A DNA stretch of 64,000 bases from Kitasatospora terrestris (GTDB lineage Bacteria > Actinomycetota > Actinomycetes > Streptomycetales > Streptomycetaceae). Within the stretch, counting starts at the first letter, position 1, and every line of letters begins with the position of its first letter. Both the position numbers and the translations under genes were made by a program. The notes beneath the pieces are model-generated. The model saw nothing but the letters and a program-made list of their open reading frames with translations, was not told the origin of the DNA and made no database searches. Of this stretch, positions 36,775-46,540 are shown piece by piece. The stretch is from NCBI RefSeq assembly GCF_039542905.1, contig NZ_BAABIS010000001.1, positions 2,728,001 through 2,792,000 of the forward strand, given 5' to 3'.

Positions 36775-37497
36775 ATGACGAAGACGAACATCACGTACAT
36801 GCTGCACGGCGGCCTGACCGCCTTTCACACCGGGCAGCACGGCCTCTCGCACGGCCGACCGGAGGAGTGCCGGCCGGCCGAAAGCTCGGGCCCCGTCGAG
36901 GGGATCGGAGCGGAGGGCACCGGGCTTCCGCTCGGGCGCAGGGTGGAGTGGGTCGATCCCGGTCCTCCCGACGGGCCGTGGGCGGTACGGGTGCTGTCCG
37001 GTGGTGGCCGCCGGGCCGCGATGGAGATCCACGAGCTCGGTGAGCTCCGCGATGTGGTCGTGGAGTCGGCGCTGACCGTCGGCTTACTGCGCGGCGCACG
37101 ACGGGTCGACCGGCGAAGGCGGTGGCCCTTCAGCCACCTGCACGGCACGTCCGGTCCCGGCGACGGATGCTCGGCGCTGGGCGACAGGCCTTCCGGTCGG
37201 AGCGACAGCGTTCCGGCGCCGACCACCATCGCCTGGGGTCGGCTCCCCGAGTCCGGCATGCCCCCGCTGGTCACCTTCCTCAACGGGGTCCGGGGCGGTC
37301 GCCGTTGTGCCGGCCAGGTCGTACCCGTCGCCGAGCGGTTCTGGATCGCTTACGCCGAAGGCGCGTTCACCACAGTGCGGGCGGAGACCGCCGGCGGCGA
37401 CTGGGCCGAAGTGCGGGCCCGTCGCACCCCGGCAGTCGGCCGGTCCACCACGGACGACACCCGGTCCGCAGCGACGGGCACCGGTGGTGCGTCATGA
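36775..37497 (+). CDS. Unrecognised protein with a TTA codon
   Basis: The 240-aa product shows no family I recognise. It is hydrophilic, with Arg/Gly-rich stretches, no signal peptide or membrane helix, and a better-ordered C-terminal half (TIAWGRLPESGMPPLVTF, then VPVAERFWIAYAEGAFTTV). Codon 104 at 37084 is TTA, the rarest leucine codon in these genomes, normally read by the bldA tRNA, so translation may be developmentally delayed. The stop overlaps the next start (ATGA). GAGTCT lies 7 nt before the ATG, a possible leaderless -10. It is divergent from a two-component operon. Confidence 0.65.
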   Translation: MTKTNITYMLHGGLTAFHTGQHGLSHGRPEECRPAESSGPVEGIGAEGTGLPLGRRVEWVDPGPPDGPWAVRVLSGGGRRAAMEIHELGELRDVVVESALTVGLLRGARRVDRRRRWPFSHLHGTSGPGDGCSALGDRPSGRSDSVPAPTTIAWGRLPESGMPPLVTFLNGVRGGRRCAGQVVPVAERFWIAYAEGAFTTVRAETAGGDWAEVRARRTPAVGRSTTDDTRSAATGTGGAS

Positions 37498-38111
37498 GTG
37501 CGGTCCTGGCGGTCCGGCCGACAGTCGGCAGCATCAGGCGAGTACGCGCGTTCACGCCCCGCGCCGCGTCCCGGATACTGGTCTGGTGCGGGCTCGCCCT
37601 GGTCCCCTGGGCCGCCCTGCTGGCCACCCTGCCGGGCGGCCGGGGGTGGGCCGTCCTCGACCTGGCCGAGGCGACTGCCCTGATCATCGGCGGCATCCGG
37701 CTTCACCAGGGGCAGGGCGCACACCGGTTCGCGGTGGCACTGGCCGCAGCACTGCTGCTGGGCGACGCCTGCTGCGATCTGGCCACCGCCGCGCCGGGCT
37801 CGGAGCTGGCCGCGGCGCTGCTGATGGCCGTCTGCGCCGAGGGGCCGCTCGCTGTCCTGTGCGGGAGGCTGGCGCTCGACCGGCCGACACCGGTTCCCAC
37901 ACCACCGCGCCCTCACCGCCCCGCGCTCCCGCGCCCTCACCGCTCCGCGCACCGGCGCCCTCACCGCCCCGAGCGCCCTCAGGTCCCCCTCTCGAAACCC
38001 AGGCGCGGCGCCCAGCACCGCCGTCCGACACCGCCTCCCAGGGAAGGGCCGTGCCCGGATCTCCGCAGGTCGCCGCCGGATATTTGCAAGCAGATCGTCA
38101 GTGGTCGATGA
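37494..38111 (+). CDS. Unrecognised small membrane protein with Pro/Arg/His-rich tail
   Basis: From the ATG overlapping the previous stop, the product is 205 aa. Three or four hydrophobic segments fill residues 25-130 (ILVWCGLALVPWAALLATL, LDLAEATALIIGG, FAVALAAALLLGDACCDLA, LAAALLMAVCAEGPLAVL). The last 75 residues are a low-complexity tail with repeats such as RPHRPALPRPHRSAHRRPHR, probably cytoplasmic and cationic. It is translationally coupled to the TTA-containing gene, so it would share its developmental limit. I do not recognise a family. Confidence 0.65.
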   Translation: MSAVLAVRPTVGSIRRVRAFTPRAASRILVWCGLALVPWAALLATLPGGRGWAVLDLAEATALIIGGIRLHQGQGAHRFAVALAAALLLGDACCDLATAAPGSELAAALLMAVCAEGPLAVLCGRLALDRPTPVPTPPRPHRPALPRPHRSAHRRPHRPERPQVPLSKPRRGAQHRRPTPPPREGPCPDLRRSPPDICKQIVSGR

Positions 38112-38123
38112 CACCATGGCGGT

Positions 38124-38708
38124 ATGACCACTTCCCCTGCCCAGGAGCCGACCGACACCCGGTCCCGCGAGGAGCTCACCGAGCTCGTGTCCCGCGGCGC
38201 CCGGCCCAAGTACCTGCTGTTCTGGGGACACCGGCCCGAGCGGGACGGCCGGATCGGGGCGGGTTCACTCAGCCAGTGGTGGCCGTCGCCGTTCACCGTC
38301 GACGGGGTCACGTACGCGACGGCCGAGCACTGGATGATGGCGGGGAAGGCCAGGCTGTTCGGCGACGAGCAGATCGTGCCACGCATCCTCCAGGCGCGGA
38401 CACCGGCGGAGGCCAAGAAGCTCGGCCGGCTGGTGAGCGGATTCGACGAGGAGCGCTGGGTCGCCGAGCGCTTCGGTCTGGTCGTCGATGGCAACGTGGC
38501 CAAGTTCGGCCAGGACAACGCACTGCGCTCCTACCTGCTCGGTACCGGGCACCGGGTACTGGTCGAAGCGAGTCCGCTCGACCGGGTCTGGGGCATCGGT
38601 CTCGCGGCGGACAACGAGCAGGCCACCAGGCCTGCCGAGTGGCGCGGTCTGAATCTGCTGGGCTTTGCCCTGATGGAGGCTCGCGCCCGGCTCTCCACCG
38701 GCAGCTGA
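38124..38708 (+). CDS. NADAR-family (YbiA-like) protein
   Basis: The 194-aa protein matches the NADAR/YbiA family: YLLFWGHRPERDGRIGAGSL, LSQWWPSPFTVDGVTYATAE, HWMMAGKARLFGD, and later KFGQDNALRSYLLGTG and SPLDRVWGIGL. Members act on ADP-ribose-type or riboflavin-pathway intermediates as N-glycosidases, and some remove ADP-ribose from guanine. It starts 12 nt after the previous gene, so it may belong to that transcript. A protein ADP-ribosylglycohydrolase is encoded 10 kb away. Confidence 0.88.
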   Translation: MTTSPAQEPTDTRSREELTELVSRGARPKYLLFWGHRPERDGRIGAGSLSQWWPSPFTVDGVTYATAEHWMMAGKARLFGDEQIVPRILQARTPAEAKKLGRLVSGFDEERWVAERFGLVVDGNVAKFGQDNALRSYLLGTGHRVLVEASPLDRVWGIGLAADNEQATRPAEWRGLNLLGFALMEARARLSTGS

Positions 38709-38894
38709 GCGTTTCCCCGCTCCTGCCCGCTTCGTCCGTAACTTCCGTGCTTCGCACGGCAATCGAAGTGAATATCGCAAAGCTTCGGACGCACTCCCGT
38801 AACGTTCTCGCCGTATCGCGACGAAAGGATGACCCGCAGTCGATGGCGGGAGCTGGTGGGAGGCTCCCGGCCGAGAGATCGGGGCGGGATCACC

Positions 38895-40316
38895 ATGACG
38901 CTGCAGGAGCTGGAGCCGACATCGGCCGAGGTCCAATCGCTACGGGCGGAACTGGACGAGCTACTCAGAGCACGGCAGTTCGCGGCACAACGCGAGCGCC
39001 GGCTCACCGAGGCCCTGCGCTCGGCCGACGCCTCGGCCGGGGACCGCCGCCAGCACGGCGACCTTCAGCGCCAGCTCGCCCAGGCACAGTACCTGCGCGA
39101 GGGACTCGGCACCCGGTGCCTGGAGCTGAGCGGCCGTCTCATCGCCATGGAGGACAGCCTTCTCGTCCAGCAGCGCTACTCCGGCAGTCGCCGATCCGCC
39201 GCGGAGGCGGACCACCGACCACCGACGTCAACAACGCCGCCCACTCCGCCGCAGGCCTCGACCGCCCCGCCCCCGAAAGTCTCGGAGACAGCACCTGCCG
39301 CCGAGCTGTCCGGGCACCCGCACCGGAGGATCCCCGCAGCGGAGGCCACCACCGCGCCGACCCGGCCGCCGGCAGTACCCAGCCGCCCAACGGCGACGGC
39401 AACGGCAACGGCAACGGCAACGGCCGCATCGACCGGGCCCGCCACACCGTTCACCGGAATCAATCGCCCCCGGAACGCAGCACCCTCATCCGCCCCGCCC
39501 CTCACTTCTCCCATCAACCCGGATTCGACGGACGCGTACCAGCAGCGGCCCCAGCCCGCGCGGCACCGCACCGTCGTCGAGCTCGGCGCACTGGCGAAGC
39601 GCATCACCGACCTGCACCTGCAGGGCGCGGTCCGGGACTCGGCGGCAATCGTCGCGCAGGCGGCGATATCGCTCGTCCCCGCCGACGTCGCCCGACTGGT
39701 CGGCCTCCTGCGGGACGGCGGTCCGGCCGGGGCCGCCGGATACCTGGCGCGGGCAACCTCCTACGGGCCACCCGAGCAGACGGCAAGGACACTGGCGGAG
39801 CTACGCACCACCGGGCTGGTGGAGGAGGCCGCCGAGCTCTTCCACACGCTCTGGTCGGTGCCGGTCAGCGCGCTGCCCGCGATGCTGGCGGCGCTCGAGC
39901 AGGCAGGGCAGTCGGCGGACGGGCACACGCTGCTCTGGGAGTGGGCGTCCGCGCCACCGGCCGAACTGGCCGAGCTCGCAGCCCGCTTGCGGGAGGCAGG
40001 GAGGTCCGACGACGTCAGCAACCTCCTGCGGCAGGCGGTGGGCCGGCCGATGGGCGAGGCGGCGGCGGTCGCCCTGGCACTGGATCCCGCGCTCGCGGTC
40101 GGCCTGGTCGGCGAAGTGGTTCGGCTCCGGTCGGCCGGCGACCTCGGCGAGTTCGCGGCAGCGGTTCACGGGCAGCCGGTCCTCTACGAGGCACTGCTCG
40201 GCGCCGTGGCGGCGCTGGACGAGAGCCGCGCCCGCAGTGCCTTCGCCTCGCTCCGCTCGGTCGGCCTCCCGACCGAGTCTCCCCGCACCCGAGGCCGCGG
40301 CCGCATCCGCCGCTGA
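38895..40316 (+). CDS. Unrecognised coiled-coil and helical-repeat protein
   Basis: From the ATG at 38895 the product is 473 aa. An N-terminal coiled coil covers residues 5-95 (VQSLRAELDELLRARQF, QRERRLTEALRSADASA). A Pro/Thr/Ala/Ser linker of about 135 residues contains a (TA) run from a six-base DNA repeat. The C-terminal 240 residues form helical pairs of about 35 aa with recurring L..LR..G pattern (VARLVGLLRDGGPAGAAG, ELAARLREAGRSDDVSNL), like an alpha-solenoid. It could be a scaffold or regulator partner; function is unknown. The ATG at 38829 is possible but has its purine run directly against it. Confidence 0.7.
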   Translation: MTLQELEPTSAEVQSLRAELDELLRARQFAAQRERRLTEALRSADASAGDRRQHGDLQRQLAQAQYLREGLGTRCLELSGRLIAMEDSLLVQQRYSGSRRSAAEADHRPPTSTTPPTPPQASTAPPPKVSETAPAAELSGHPHRRIPAAEATTAPTRPPAVPSRPTATATATATATAASTGPATPFTGINRPRNAAPSSAPPLTSPINPDSTDAYQQRPQPARHRTVVELGALAKRITDLHLQGAVRDSAAIVAQAAISLVPADVARLVGLLRDGGPAGAAGYLARATSYGPPEQTARTLAELRTTGLVEEAAELFHTLWSVPVSALPAMLAALEQAGQSADGHTLLWEWASAPPAELAELAARLREAGRSDDVSNLLRQAVGRPMGEAAAVALALDPALAVGLVGEVVRLRSAGDLGEFAAAVHGQPVLYEALLGAVAALDESRARSAFASLRSVGLPTESPRTRGRGRIRR

Positions 40317-40528
40317 CCCCGGCCGGTCCGAGCCGCCGACCCAGCCGCCGAACCAGCCACCGCCCGAGCGACCCCCGCCAAGAACTTCGACGCCCCTGAC
40401 CGGTCCGAGCCCCCACCCCAAAATGCCCCGGCGCAAATGCCCCGGCGCCCAGCCCGATCAACCACGACGCCCACCCACCCCGAACGCCTCCAGCGCTCCG
40501 AACGGCAACACCCCACCCCCAACGACAA

Positions 40529-40560
40529 CGGCTCCCCACCGCCGCAGCGGTGGGGAGCCG
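40529..40560. terminator. Terminator between convergent genes, next to glyS
   Basis: CGGCTCCCCACCGC and GCGGTGGGGAGCCG form a perfect 14-bp stem with a 4-nt CGCA loop. It lies 26 nt after the glyS stop and can act in both directions. Confidence 0.85.
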
Positions 40561-40586
40561 GGTGTCCTGGTCGAACGGCGGCTTCG

Positions 40587-41969
<1,383 letters not shown>

Positions 41970-42138
41970 AGTGCTCTCTTCGGTACGGACGCCGGCACGG
42001 GGTACCGGCGGCACGGTCTAGGCGCGGCTGGTTGCACGCACCCGAATACCTCAGGTTACCGGGGAGGCGGGTGGGCGGTTCAACTCGGTAATTGCGCGCG
42101 CGTCGGTCAGGTGAGCGAGCAGAGAACAGCTGCGCAAG

Positions 42139-42176
42139 TTGACAATCATTTCCACTTAAGATGAGAATGGTTGTCA
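42139..42176 (+). promoter_or_regulatory. znuA promoter with two Zur-like boxes
   Basis: TGACAATCATTTCCA (42140-42154) and TGAGAATGGTTGTCA (42162-42176) each have the 7-1-7 palindrome form of Zur/Fur-family sites. A -35 TTGACA (42139-42144) and a -10 GAGAAT (42163-42168) are 18 nt apart, and the -10 ends exactly 7 nt before the ATG at 42176. Zur bound at either box would block the promoter. This fits zinc repression of znuACB. Confidence 0.75.
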
Positions 42177-43144
42177 TGAAGATCCGACGCCGCCCCACCT
42201 CCATAGCCCTCGCTGCCACCGCCCTTGTCAGCGCGCTCACGCTCTCCGCCTGCGGCGGGAGCAGCAGCGCGAAGGACGGCAGCGGCAAGCTGGCGGTGGT
42301 GGCGTCGTTCTATCCGATGGAGTTCCTGGCCCAGCAGATCGGCGGCGACCACGTGGTGGTCACCGACCTCACCGCCGCCGGCGTCGAGCCGCACGACCTC
42401 GAACTGACCGCCAAGCAGGTCGGTGCGGTCACCAAGGCCGGCGCCGTCCTCTACCTCAAGGGCCTGCAGCCCAGCGTGGACAAGGCGGTTGCCCAGTCCC
42501 ACTCCCAGCACGTGGTGGACGCGGCCGCCGCCTCCCCGCTGGTCGACCACCACCTCGACGAGGGCACCGAGGAGCACGGCGGCGAGGCCGGTCACGAGCA
42601 CGCCGACGCCGCCGGCGACCCGCACATCTGGCTCGACCCGACCCGCTACGCCGCCGTCGCCAAGAGCGTCGGCGCCGAGTTCGCCAAGGCCGACCCGGCC
42701 CACGCCGCCGACTACCAGCAGAACACCGACGCCCTGGTCACCAAGCTCGCCGCCCTCGACAAGGAGTTCCAGGACGGTCTGAAGGACACCAGGACCAAGG
42801 CCTTCGTCACCAGCCACGCCGCGTTCGGCTACCTCGCCGACCACTACGGCCTGGAGCAGGTCGCGATCAGCGGGGTCGACCCGGAGGCGGAGCCCACTCC
42901 GGCCCGGCTCGCCGCGATCCAGCAGGCGGCGAAGGAGCACGGCGTGACCACCGTGTTCTTCGAGACCCTGGTCAGCCCGAAGCTCGCCGAGACGGTGGCG
43001 AAGGACCTCGGTCTGAAGACCGCCGTCCTCGACCCGCTGGAGGGCGTCAAGGACCCGGCGAAGGACGACTACTTCTCGGTGATGAAGCAGAACCTCACCA
43101 ACCTCCGGTCCGCCCTCGCTGCCACCCCCACCACCACCGGCTGA
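42176..43144 (+). CDS. znuA: Zinc ABC transporter substrate-binding lipoprotein
   Basis: The 322-aa product has lipobox LSAC (Cys26). The cluster A-I fold is seen in VVASFYPMEFLAQQIGGDHV and VEPHDLELTAKQ with the first metal His. A histidine-rich loop (DHHLDEG, EEHGG, GHEHADAAGDPH) near residues 118-150, then TSHAAFGYLADHYGLEQ and the C-terminal FFETLVSPKLAETVA, match ZnuA proteins. It captures Zn2+ outside the membrane for ZnuBC. The ATG at 42176 is taken because the -10 sits 7 nt upstream; an ATG at 42161 would lie inside the promoter. Confidence 0.93.
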   Translation: MKIRRRPTSIALAATALVSALTLSACGGSSSAKDGSGKLAVVASFYPMEFLAQQIGGDHVVVTDLTAAGVEPHDLELTAKQVGAVTKAGAVLYLKGLQPSVDKAVAQSHSQHVVDAAAASPLVDHHLDEGTEEHGGEAGHEHADAAGDPHIWLDPTRYAAVAKSVGAEFAKADPAHAADYQQNTDALVTKLAALDKEFQDGLKDTRTKAFVTSHAAFGYLADHYGLEQVAISGVDPEAEPTPARLAAIQQAAKEHGVTTVFFETLVSPKLAETVAKDLGLKTAVLDPLEGVKDPAKDDYFSVMKQNLTNLRSALAATPTTTG

Positions 43145-43253
43145 CACCACCCGGCACGAGCCACGGCCGCGAACCACAAGCCGCCGACCACCGGCCACGA
43201 GCCACACGCCACAAGCGACAAGCCACCGGAACAACGGAACCTCGGGAACCACC

Positions 43254-44084
43254 ATGAGTGCTGTGATCTCCACGGCAGACTCCGACCAGGCGCGGCGCCC
43301 CCTCCTCGGGGACGCCGCGCCGGCGGCGGTCTGCCTCCGCGACGCCGTCGCCTCGGTCGGCGGCCGGCCGGTGCTGCGCGGCGTCGACCTGACCGTCCGG
43401 CCCGGCGAGGTGGTCGCCCTGCTGGGCGCCAACGGCTCGGGCAAGTCCACCACCGTCAAGAGCGTGATCGGTTCGGTGCCGCTGGACCGCGGCGACCTGG
43501 AGCTGTTCGGCACCCCGTTCTCCCGCTTCCGCGACTGGCGGCGGGTCGGATACGTGCCGCAGCGCACCACCGCGGCGAGCGGGGTGCCGGCGACCGTGCG
43601 CGAGGTGGTCTCCACCGGCCGGCTGCCGCTGCACCGCCTGCTGCCGTTCCGGCGCAAGGACCGTGAGGCGGTGGACCGGGCGCTGGCCGCGGTCGGCATG
43701 CTCGACCGGGCGTCGGACGGCGTCGCCAACCTCTCCGGCGGCCAGCACCAGCGGGTGCTGATCGCCCGTGCGCTGGTCGGCGAGCCCGACCTGCTGATCA
43801 TGGACGAGCCGATGGCCGGCGTGGACGTGGTCAGCCAGCAGCTGCTCGCCGAGATCCTCCGCCGCGAGGTCGAGCGCGGCTGCTCCGTCCTGCTGGTCCT
43901 GCACGAACTCGGTCCGCTGGAGCCGCTGATCGACCGGGCCGTGGTGCTGCGCGACGGCTGCGTGGCGCACGACGGTCCGCCGCCCCGCGGCGTCGGCCAG
44001 CACGCGCTGCCGGGCCACGACCACGTCCACCCGCACGCGGACGACGACCACCACCGCTCCACCACCCGAGGGCTGCTGACGTGA
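43254..44084 (+). CDS. znuC: Zinc ABC transporter ATP-binding protein
   Basis: The 276-aa protein has Walker A GANGSGKSTT, signature LSGGQHQRVLIARAL, Walker B LLIMDEP and the switch His in LLVLHELG. It energises ZnuB. The C-terminal 30 residues are His-rich (GHDHVHPHADDDHH) and may bind zinc. Its stop overlaps the znuB start. The 109-nt gap after znuA is low-complexity (CCAC-rich) with no clear promoter, so it is probably read from the znuA promoter. Confidence 0.93.
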   Translation: MSAVISTADSDQARRPLLGDAAPAAVCLRDAVASVGGRPVLRGVDLTVRPGEVVALLGANGSGKSTTVKSVIGSVPLDRGDLELFGTPFSRFRDWRRVGYVPQRTTAASGVPATVREVVSTGRLPLHRLLPFRRKDREAVDRALAAVGMLDRASDGVANLSGGQHQRVLIARALVGEPDLLIMDEPMAGVDVVSQQLLAEILRREVERGCSVLLVLHELGPLEPLIDRAVVLRDGCVAHDGPPPRGVGQHALPGHDHVHPHADDDHHRSTTRGLLT

Positions 44085-45145
44085 TCGACCTGACCGAGAT
44101 GCTGCAGTACGACTTCATGCAGCGGGCGCTGATCGCCGCCGTGCTGGTGGGCATCACCGCGCCGGCCGTCGGCATCTACCTGGTGCAGCGGCGGCAGGCG
44201 CTGATGGGCGACGGCATCGGCCACGTCGCGCTGACCGGTGTGGGCCTGGGCTTCCTGTTCCAGACCAGCCCGGTGTGGATGGCGGTCCTGGTCTGCGTGC
44301 TGGGCGCGATCGTGATGGAGCTGGTCCGCTCGCGCGGCAACCAGCGCGGGGACATCGCACTGGCGATGCTCTTCTACGGCGGCATGGCCTGCGGAAAGTT
44401 GCTGGTCTCGAAGAGCGCGCAGGCGGGCAGCGGCAGCCTGGAGAGCTACCTGTGGGGGTCGATCCTCACGGTCTCTCCCGCCGACCTGGTGGTGATCTCC
44501 GGACTGGCCGCTGTGGTGATCGCGGTGACCTTCGGGCTGCGCCGCCAGCTCTTCGCGATCTGCCAGGACGAGGAGTTCGCCCGGGTCACCGGCGTGCCGG
44601 TGCGGCTGCTGAACCTGCTGCTCGCGGTGATGGCCGCGGTCACCGTCACGGTGGCGATGCGGGTGGTCGGACTGCTGCTGGTCAGCGCGCTGATGGTGGT
44701 CCCGGTGGCGGCCGCGCAGCAGCTGACCCGGTCGTTCGCGGCGACCCAGGCGGCGGCGGTGGGCCTCGGCATCACGGTCGCGGTGCTCGGCGTGGGCGGC
44801 TCGTACGAGACCGACCTGCCGCCCGGGCCGACCATCGTGCTGCTGGCGATCGCCGCGTTCGCGCTGTTCAGCGCGGTGGCCGCGCCGCTCGCCCGGCGCC
44901 GGCACCGGTCCGCCCCGGACACCGGTCCGGCGGTCTGCGACGTCGTCCTCCCCGCGCAGGACGACCAGCGCGGCGCGCAGCACGGCAACCGCGGCGCGCA
45001 GCACGACCACCGCGGCACGCTGCACGGCGACCTCGGCACGCTGCACGGCGACCGCGGCACGCTGCACGGCGACCACCCCGCCGACGGGCCGGACGGCACC
45101 CGTCGTGCGGAGGATCCGCTGCCAAGTGGAGGGCTGGCACAATGA
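44081..45145 (+). CDS. znuB: Zinc ABC transporter permease with His-rich repeat tail
   Basis: The 354-aa protein starts with GTG inside the znuC stop. Residues 15-270 have about eight membrane segments of the ABC-3 permease family (LIAAVLVGITAPAVGIYLVQ, QALMGDGIGHVALTGVGLGF, VVGLLLVSALMVVPVAAAQQ). The family normally ends near 280-300 aa. Here an extra hydrophilic tail of about 75 residues contains five 7-residue repeats with a His in each. The tail should face the cytoplasm and could sense or buffer zinc. Confidence 0.93.
   Translation: MIDLTEMLQYDFMQRALIAAVLVGITAPAVGIYLVQRRQALMGDGIGHVALTGVGLGFLFQTSPVWMAVLVCVLGAIVMELVRSRGNQRGDIALAMLFYGGMACGKLLVSKSAQAGSGSLESYLWGSILTVSPADLVVISGLAAVVIAVTFGLRRQLFAICQDEEFARVTGVPVRLLNLLLAVMAAVTVTVAMRVVGLLLVSALMVVPVAAAQQLTRSFAATQAAAVGLGITVAVLGVGGSYETDLPPGPTIVLLAIAAFALFSAVAAPLARRRHRSAPDTGPAVCDVVLPAQDDQRGAQHGNRGAQHDHRGTLHGDLGTLHGDRGTLHGDHPADGPDGTRRAEDPLPSGGLAQ
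44969..45073 (+). repeat. Five 21-bp tandem repeats within znuB
   Basis: Units start at 44969, 44990, 45011, 45032 and 45053 and encode RGAQHGN, RGAQHDH, RGTLHGD, LGTLHGD and RGTLHGD. Units 3-5 are almost identical, so expansion is recent. The reading frame is kept. Confidence 0.9.
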
Positions 45146-45180
45146 TGTGCGACACCACTCGACGAGCAGGAGGACCCACG

Positions 45181-45594
45181 GTGACCACCGCAGGCCCGTC
45201 GCCACGCGCGCGTTCGACTCGGCAGCGCACCGCCGTCTCGGCGGTCCTGGACGAGATCGAGGACTTCCGCAGCGCGCAGGAACTGCACGACATGCTCAAG
45301 CACCGGGGCGACTCGGTCGGTCTCACCACGGTCTACCGGACCCTGCAGTCGCTCGCCGACGCCGGTGAGGTGGACGTGGTCCGCACCGCCGGCGGCGAGG
45401 CCGTGTACCGGCGCTGCAGCAGCGGTCACCACCACCACCTGGTCTGCCGGCAGTGCGGCGCGACCGTCGAGGTCGAGGGCCCGGCGGTCGAGCGCTGGGC
45501 GAACGCGGTGGCCGCCGAGCACGGCTTCACCGACATCGCCCACACCTTGGAGATCTTCGGCACCTGCGCGGAGTGCGCCAGGAACCAGGGCTGA
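45181..45594 (+). CDS. zur: Zinc uptake regulator Zur (Fur family)
   Basis: The 137-aa repressor has the Fur-family winged helix (FRSAQELHDMLKHRGDSVGL, TVYRTLQSLADAGEVD) and the metal-site HHHHLVCRQCG, followed by HTLEIFGTCAECA. The Cys pairs form the structural zinc site. AGGAGG lies 8 nt before the GTG at 45181. Being last in the znuACB-zur cluster, it closes the feedback loop through the Zur-like boxes at znuA. Confidence 0.94.
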   Translation: MTTAGPSPRARSTRQRTAVSAVLDEIEDFRSAQELHDMLKHRGDSVGLTTVYRTLQSLADAGEVDVVRTAGGEAVYRRCSSGHHHHLVCRQCGATVEVEGPAVERWANAVAAEHGFTDIAHTLEIFGTCAECARNQG

Positions 45595-45626
45595 GCGCGG
45601 CAGGACGAAGGAACGGCAGTACGCGA

Positions 45627-45664
45627 GAGGGGAGGTCCCGGGCCGCGGCCCGGGACCTCCCCTC
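45627..45664. terminator. Terminator between zur and uppS
   Basis: An uninterrupted 18-bp stem (45627-45644 with 45647-45664) is separated by only GC at the centre, so it is close to a perfect palindrome. It lies between convergent genes and can serve both. Confidence 0.85.
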
Positions 45665-45701
45665 GTCGATCAGCTCGGCCGGCCCGGTCGGCCCGGCCGG
45701 A

Positions 45702-46538
45702 TCAGCGCTGCGCCGGCAGGTCCGGGTTGCCCGCGGCTTCGTTGGGGATGGCGCCGCCGAAACGGCGGTCGCGGCGCGCGTACTGCTCGCAGGCCTGCCA
45801 GAGGTTGCGGCGGTCGAAGTCCGGCCAGAGCACGTCCTGGAACACGAACTCGGCGTACGCGGACTGCCAGGCGAGGAAGTTGGAGGTGCGCTGCTCGCCG
45901 CTGGGGCGCAGGAACAGGTCCACGTCCGGCATGTCGGGGTAGTACAGGTACTTGGCGAAGGTCTTCTCGTTGACCTTGGACGGGTCGAGCCGGCCGGCGG
46001 CGACCTCGCGGGCGATGGCCTGGGCGGCGTCCGCGATCTCGGCCCGGCCGCCGTAGTTGACGCAGAAGTACAGCGTCATGGCGTCGTTGCCCTTGGTCTG
46101 CTCCTGGGCGATCTGGAGCTCCTGGACGACGCTCTTCCACATCTTCGGCATCCGGCCGACCCAGCGGATCCGGATGCCGAGGGCGTCCATCTCGTCGCGG
46201 CGGCGGCGGATCACGTCCCGGTTGAAGTTCATCAGGAACTTCACCTCATCGGGCGACCGCTTCCAGTTCTCGGTGGAGAAGGCGTACAGCGAGAGGTTCT
46301 TGACGCCGATCTCCAGGCAGCCCTTGAGCACGTCGAGGACGACCGACTCGCCGATCTTGTGGCCCTCGGTGCGGGGCAGGCCGCGCTCCTTGGCCCAGCG
46401 GCCGTTGCCGTCCATGACTACCGCGACGTGGTTCGGGACCAGCTCACCGGGGATCTTCGGCGGCCGGGCGCCGCTCGGGTGCGGCTCCGGGGTCTGGTAG
46501 TCCCGCTTCTTGCTGCCGAACAGCCGTCGCGCTGCCAT
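45702..46538 (-). CDS. uppS: Isoprenyl (undecaprenyl) diphosphate synthase
   Basis: The 278-aa enzyme builds cis-polyprenyl diphosphate carrier lipid for cell-wall synthesis. Motifs are [20 protein letters not shown] with the catalytic Asp, [23 protein letters not shown], and the C-terminal [19 protein letters not shown] and FQDVLWPDF. The ATG at 46538 has GGAG 9 nt upstream; a GTG two codons earlier is too close to it. It begins 2 nt after the recO stop, so the two are co-transcribed. Confidence 0.96.
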   Translation of the reverse strand: MAARRLFGSKKRDYQTPEPHPSGARPPKIPGELVPNHVAVVMDGNGRWAKERGLPRTEGHKIGESVVLDVLKGCLEIGVKNLSLYAFSTENWKRSPDEVKFLMNFNRDVIRRRRDEMDALGIRIRWVGRMPKMWKSVVQELQIAQEQTKGNDAMTLYFCVNYGGRAEIADAAQAIAREVAAGRLDPSKVNEKTFAKYLYYPDMPDVDLFLRPSGEQRTSNFLAWQSAYAEFVFQDVLWPDFDRRNLWQACEQYARRDRRFGGAIPNEAAGNPDLPAQR

Positions 46539-46540
46539 GC

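Noticed and set aside
39395-39430. GGCAAC six-base repeat as a separate element
   Set aside because: It encodes a TA run within the linker of the coiled-coil protein and stays in frame, so it is described with that gene.
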